Source of the DNA: Bombus terrestris
Taxonomy: Eukaryota > Arthropoda > Insecta > Hymenoptera > Apidae
Assembly (NCBI RefSeq): GCF_910591885.1
Contig: NW_025963553.1
Coordinates: forward strand, 682,001 to 746,000
Reading direction: 5' to 3'
DNA: 64,000 bases
Below, one piece after another: positions 63,809-64,000 of the stretch. Within the stretch, counting starts at the first letter, position 1. Each line of letters opens with the position of its first letter. The translations under genes were made by a program, and so were the position numbers. The notes under the pieces were generated by a model that saw only the letters and a program-made list of their open reading frames with translations, made no database searches and was not told the DNA's origin.

Positions 63809-64000
63809 GTCGTCACCATATCGAATAATGAACGCAAGATGGATTGGTTATAGGTTAGGCTATAGCTTTCGAGCGAGCACGGCGAGCGAGGGACGCGGAG
63901 AGGTGTGTCACAATCGAACGGTGTGGCACACGGGGATATTGAAATATTCGCACCAGCCCGAGGAGCCGGAAGTCTTTATCCCATTGCCTACTGACTAATG
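63558..64000 (+). repeat. Partial 4-monomer repeat at window end, copy 2
   Basis: Partner of 61,870-62,312. The array has not ended at base 64,000 and presumably continues. Confidence 0.75.

Larger units (their letters stand above)
1..64000. repeat. 422-bp satellite array, about 152 head-to-tail monomers
   Basis: The string ATGCAAGGC (or ATGCTAGGC) recurs every 422 bp, for example at 405, 827, 1,249, 1,671, 2,093, 2,515, 2,937 and 3,359, and the phase holds to 63,684. All monomers share one orientation. The only net length changes I could find are 21 one-base deletions: 19 turn CTAACACG into CTAAACG, one lies near 31,730 and one near 33,186. No unique DNA or inserted mobile element interrupts the array. 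This is the expected structure of eukaryotic satellite DNA in heterochromatin. I do not recognise the family by name, and no flanking single-copy sequence is present to place it on a chromosome. Confidence 0.98.
48592..64000 (+). repeat. Right-flank mosaic of overlapping partial HORs
   Basis: About 36 monomers in which several duplicated segments overlap or interleave, at offsets of 1, 4, 5, 7, 8, 20 and 23 monomers (listed separately). The opening part, about 48,592-49,310, matches 52,812-53,530 (10 monomers). Much of 49,860-50,800 resembles 35,110-36,050. Two CTAAACG monomers, near 56,079 and 59,033, are duplicates of each other. No gene is present. Confidence 0.8.

Noticed and set aside
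1..64000. CRISPR array
   Set aside because: The period is 422 bp with the whole unit repeated. There are no short identical repeats separated by unique spacers, and no cas genes.

Overview
The whole window is one uninterrupted block of satellite DNA. A monomer of 422 bp repeats head-to-tail about 152 times, always in the same orientation, from base 1 to base 64,000. I found no protein-coding gene, tRNA, rRNA, transposon, CRISPR array or other unique sequence. Counting from one monomer start (position 405) to the start of the last one (position 63,684) gives 150 periods minus 21 bp. I can account for all 21 bp as single-base deletions, 19 of them at the same site. Array type, period and layering point to a eukaryotic heterochromatic (centromeric, pericentromeric or subtelomeric) satellite. 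An arthropod is a plausible but unproven host: most monomers carry TTAGGTTAGG, two units of the insect telomere motif, and the nematode motif TTAGGC also fits the same spot.

Layout. 1-1,689: end of an older copy of the left domain. 1,690-15,193: two tandem copies of a 16-monomer higher-order repeat (HOR, 6,752 bp). 15,194-18,189: linker pieces copied from that HOR. 18,190-23,253: two tandem copies of a 6-monomer HOR (2,532 bp). 23,254-25,300: more left-domain pieces. 25,300-36,791: a patchier, more heterogeneous stretch with only partial 7-mer and 5-mer repeats. 36,792-48,591: two tandem copies of a 14-monomer HOR (5,900 bp), each containing a nested 4-monomer duplication (1,685 bp). 48,592-64,000: a mosaic of partial duplications with offsets of 1, 4, 5, 7, 8, 20 and 23 monomers.

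Monomer architecture. Each monomer has a CpG-rich inverted repeat. The left arm is two CTCGCTCG octamers separated by 5 bp; about 115 bp further on, the right arm is two CGAGCGAG octamers, also separated by 5 bp. The TTAGGTTAGG motif lies just before the right arm. Two short dyads follow in the second half. The 5-bp spacer of the right arm takes a small set of recurrent states that help define monomer classes. Some classes come within one base of the nine fixed positions of the mammalian CENP-B box. The array has evolved by unequal exchange in blocks of whole monomers, with hybrid monomers at the junctions and short conversion-like tracts. Open reading frames of 60-114 codons recur, but they are a by-product of the repeated sequence and I do not call them genes.
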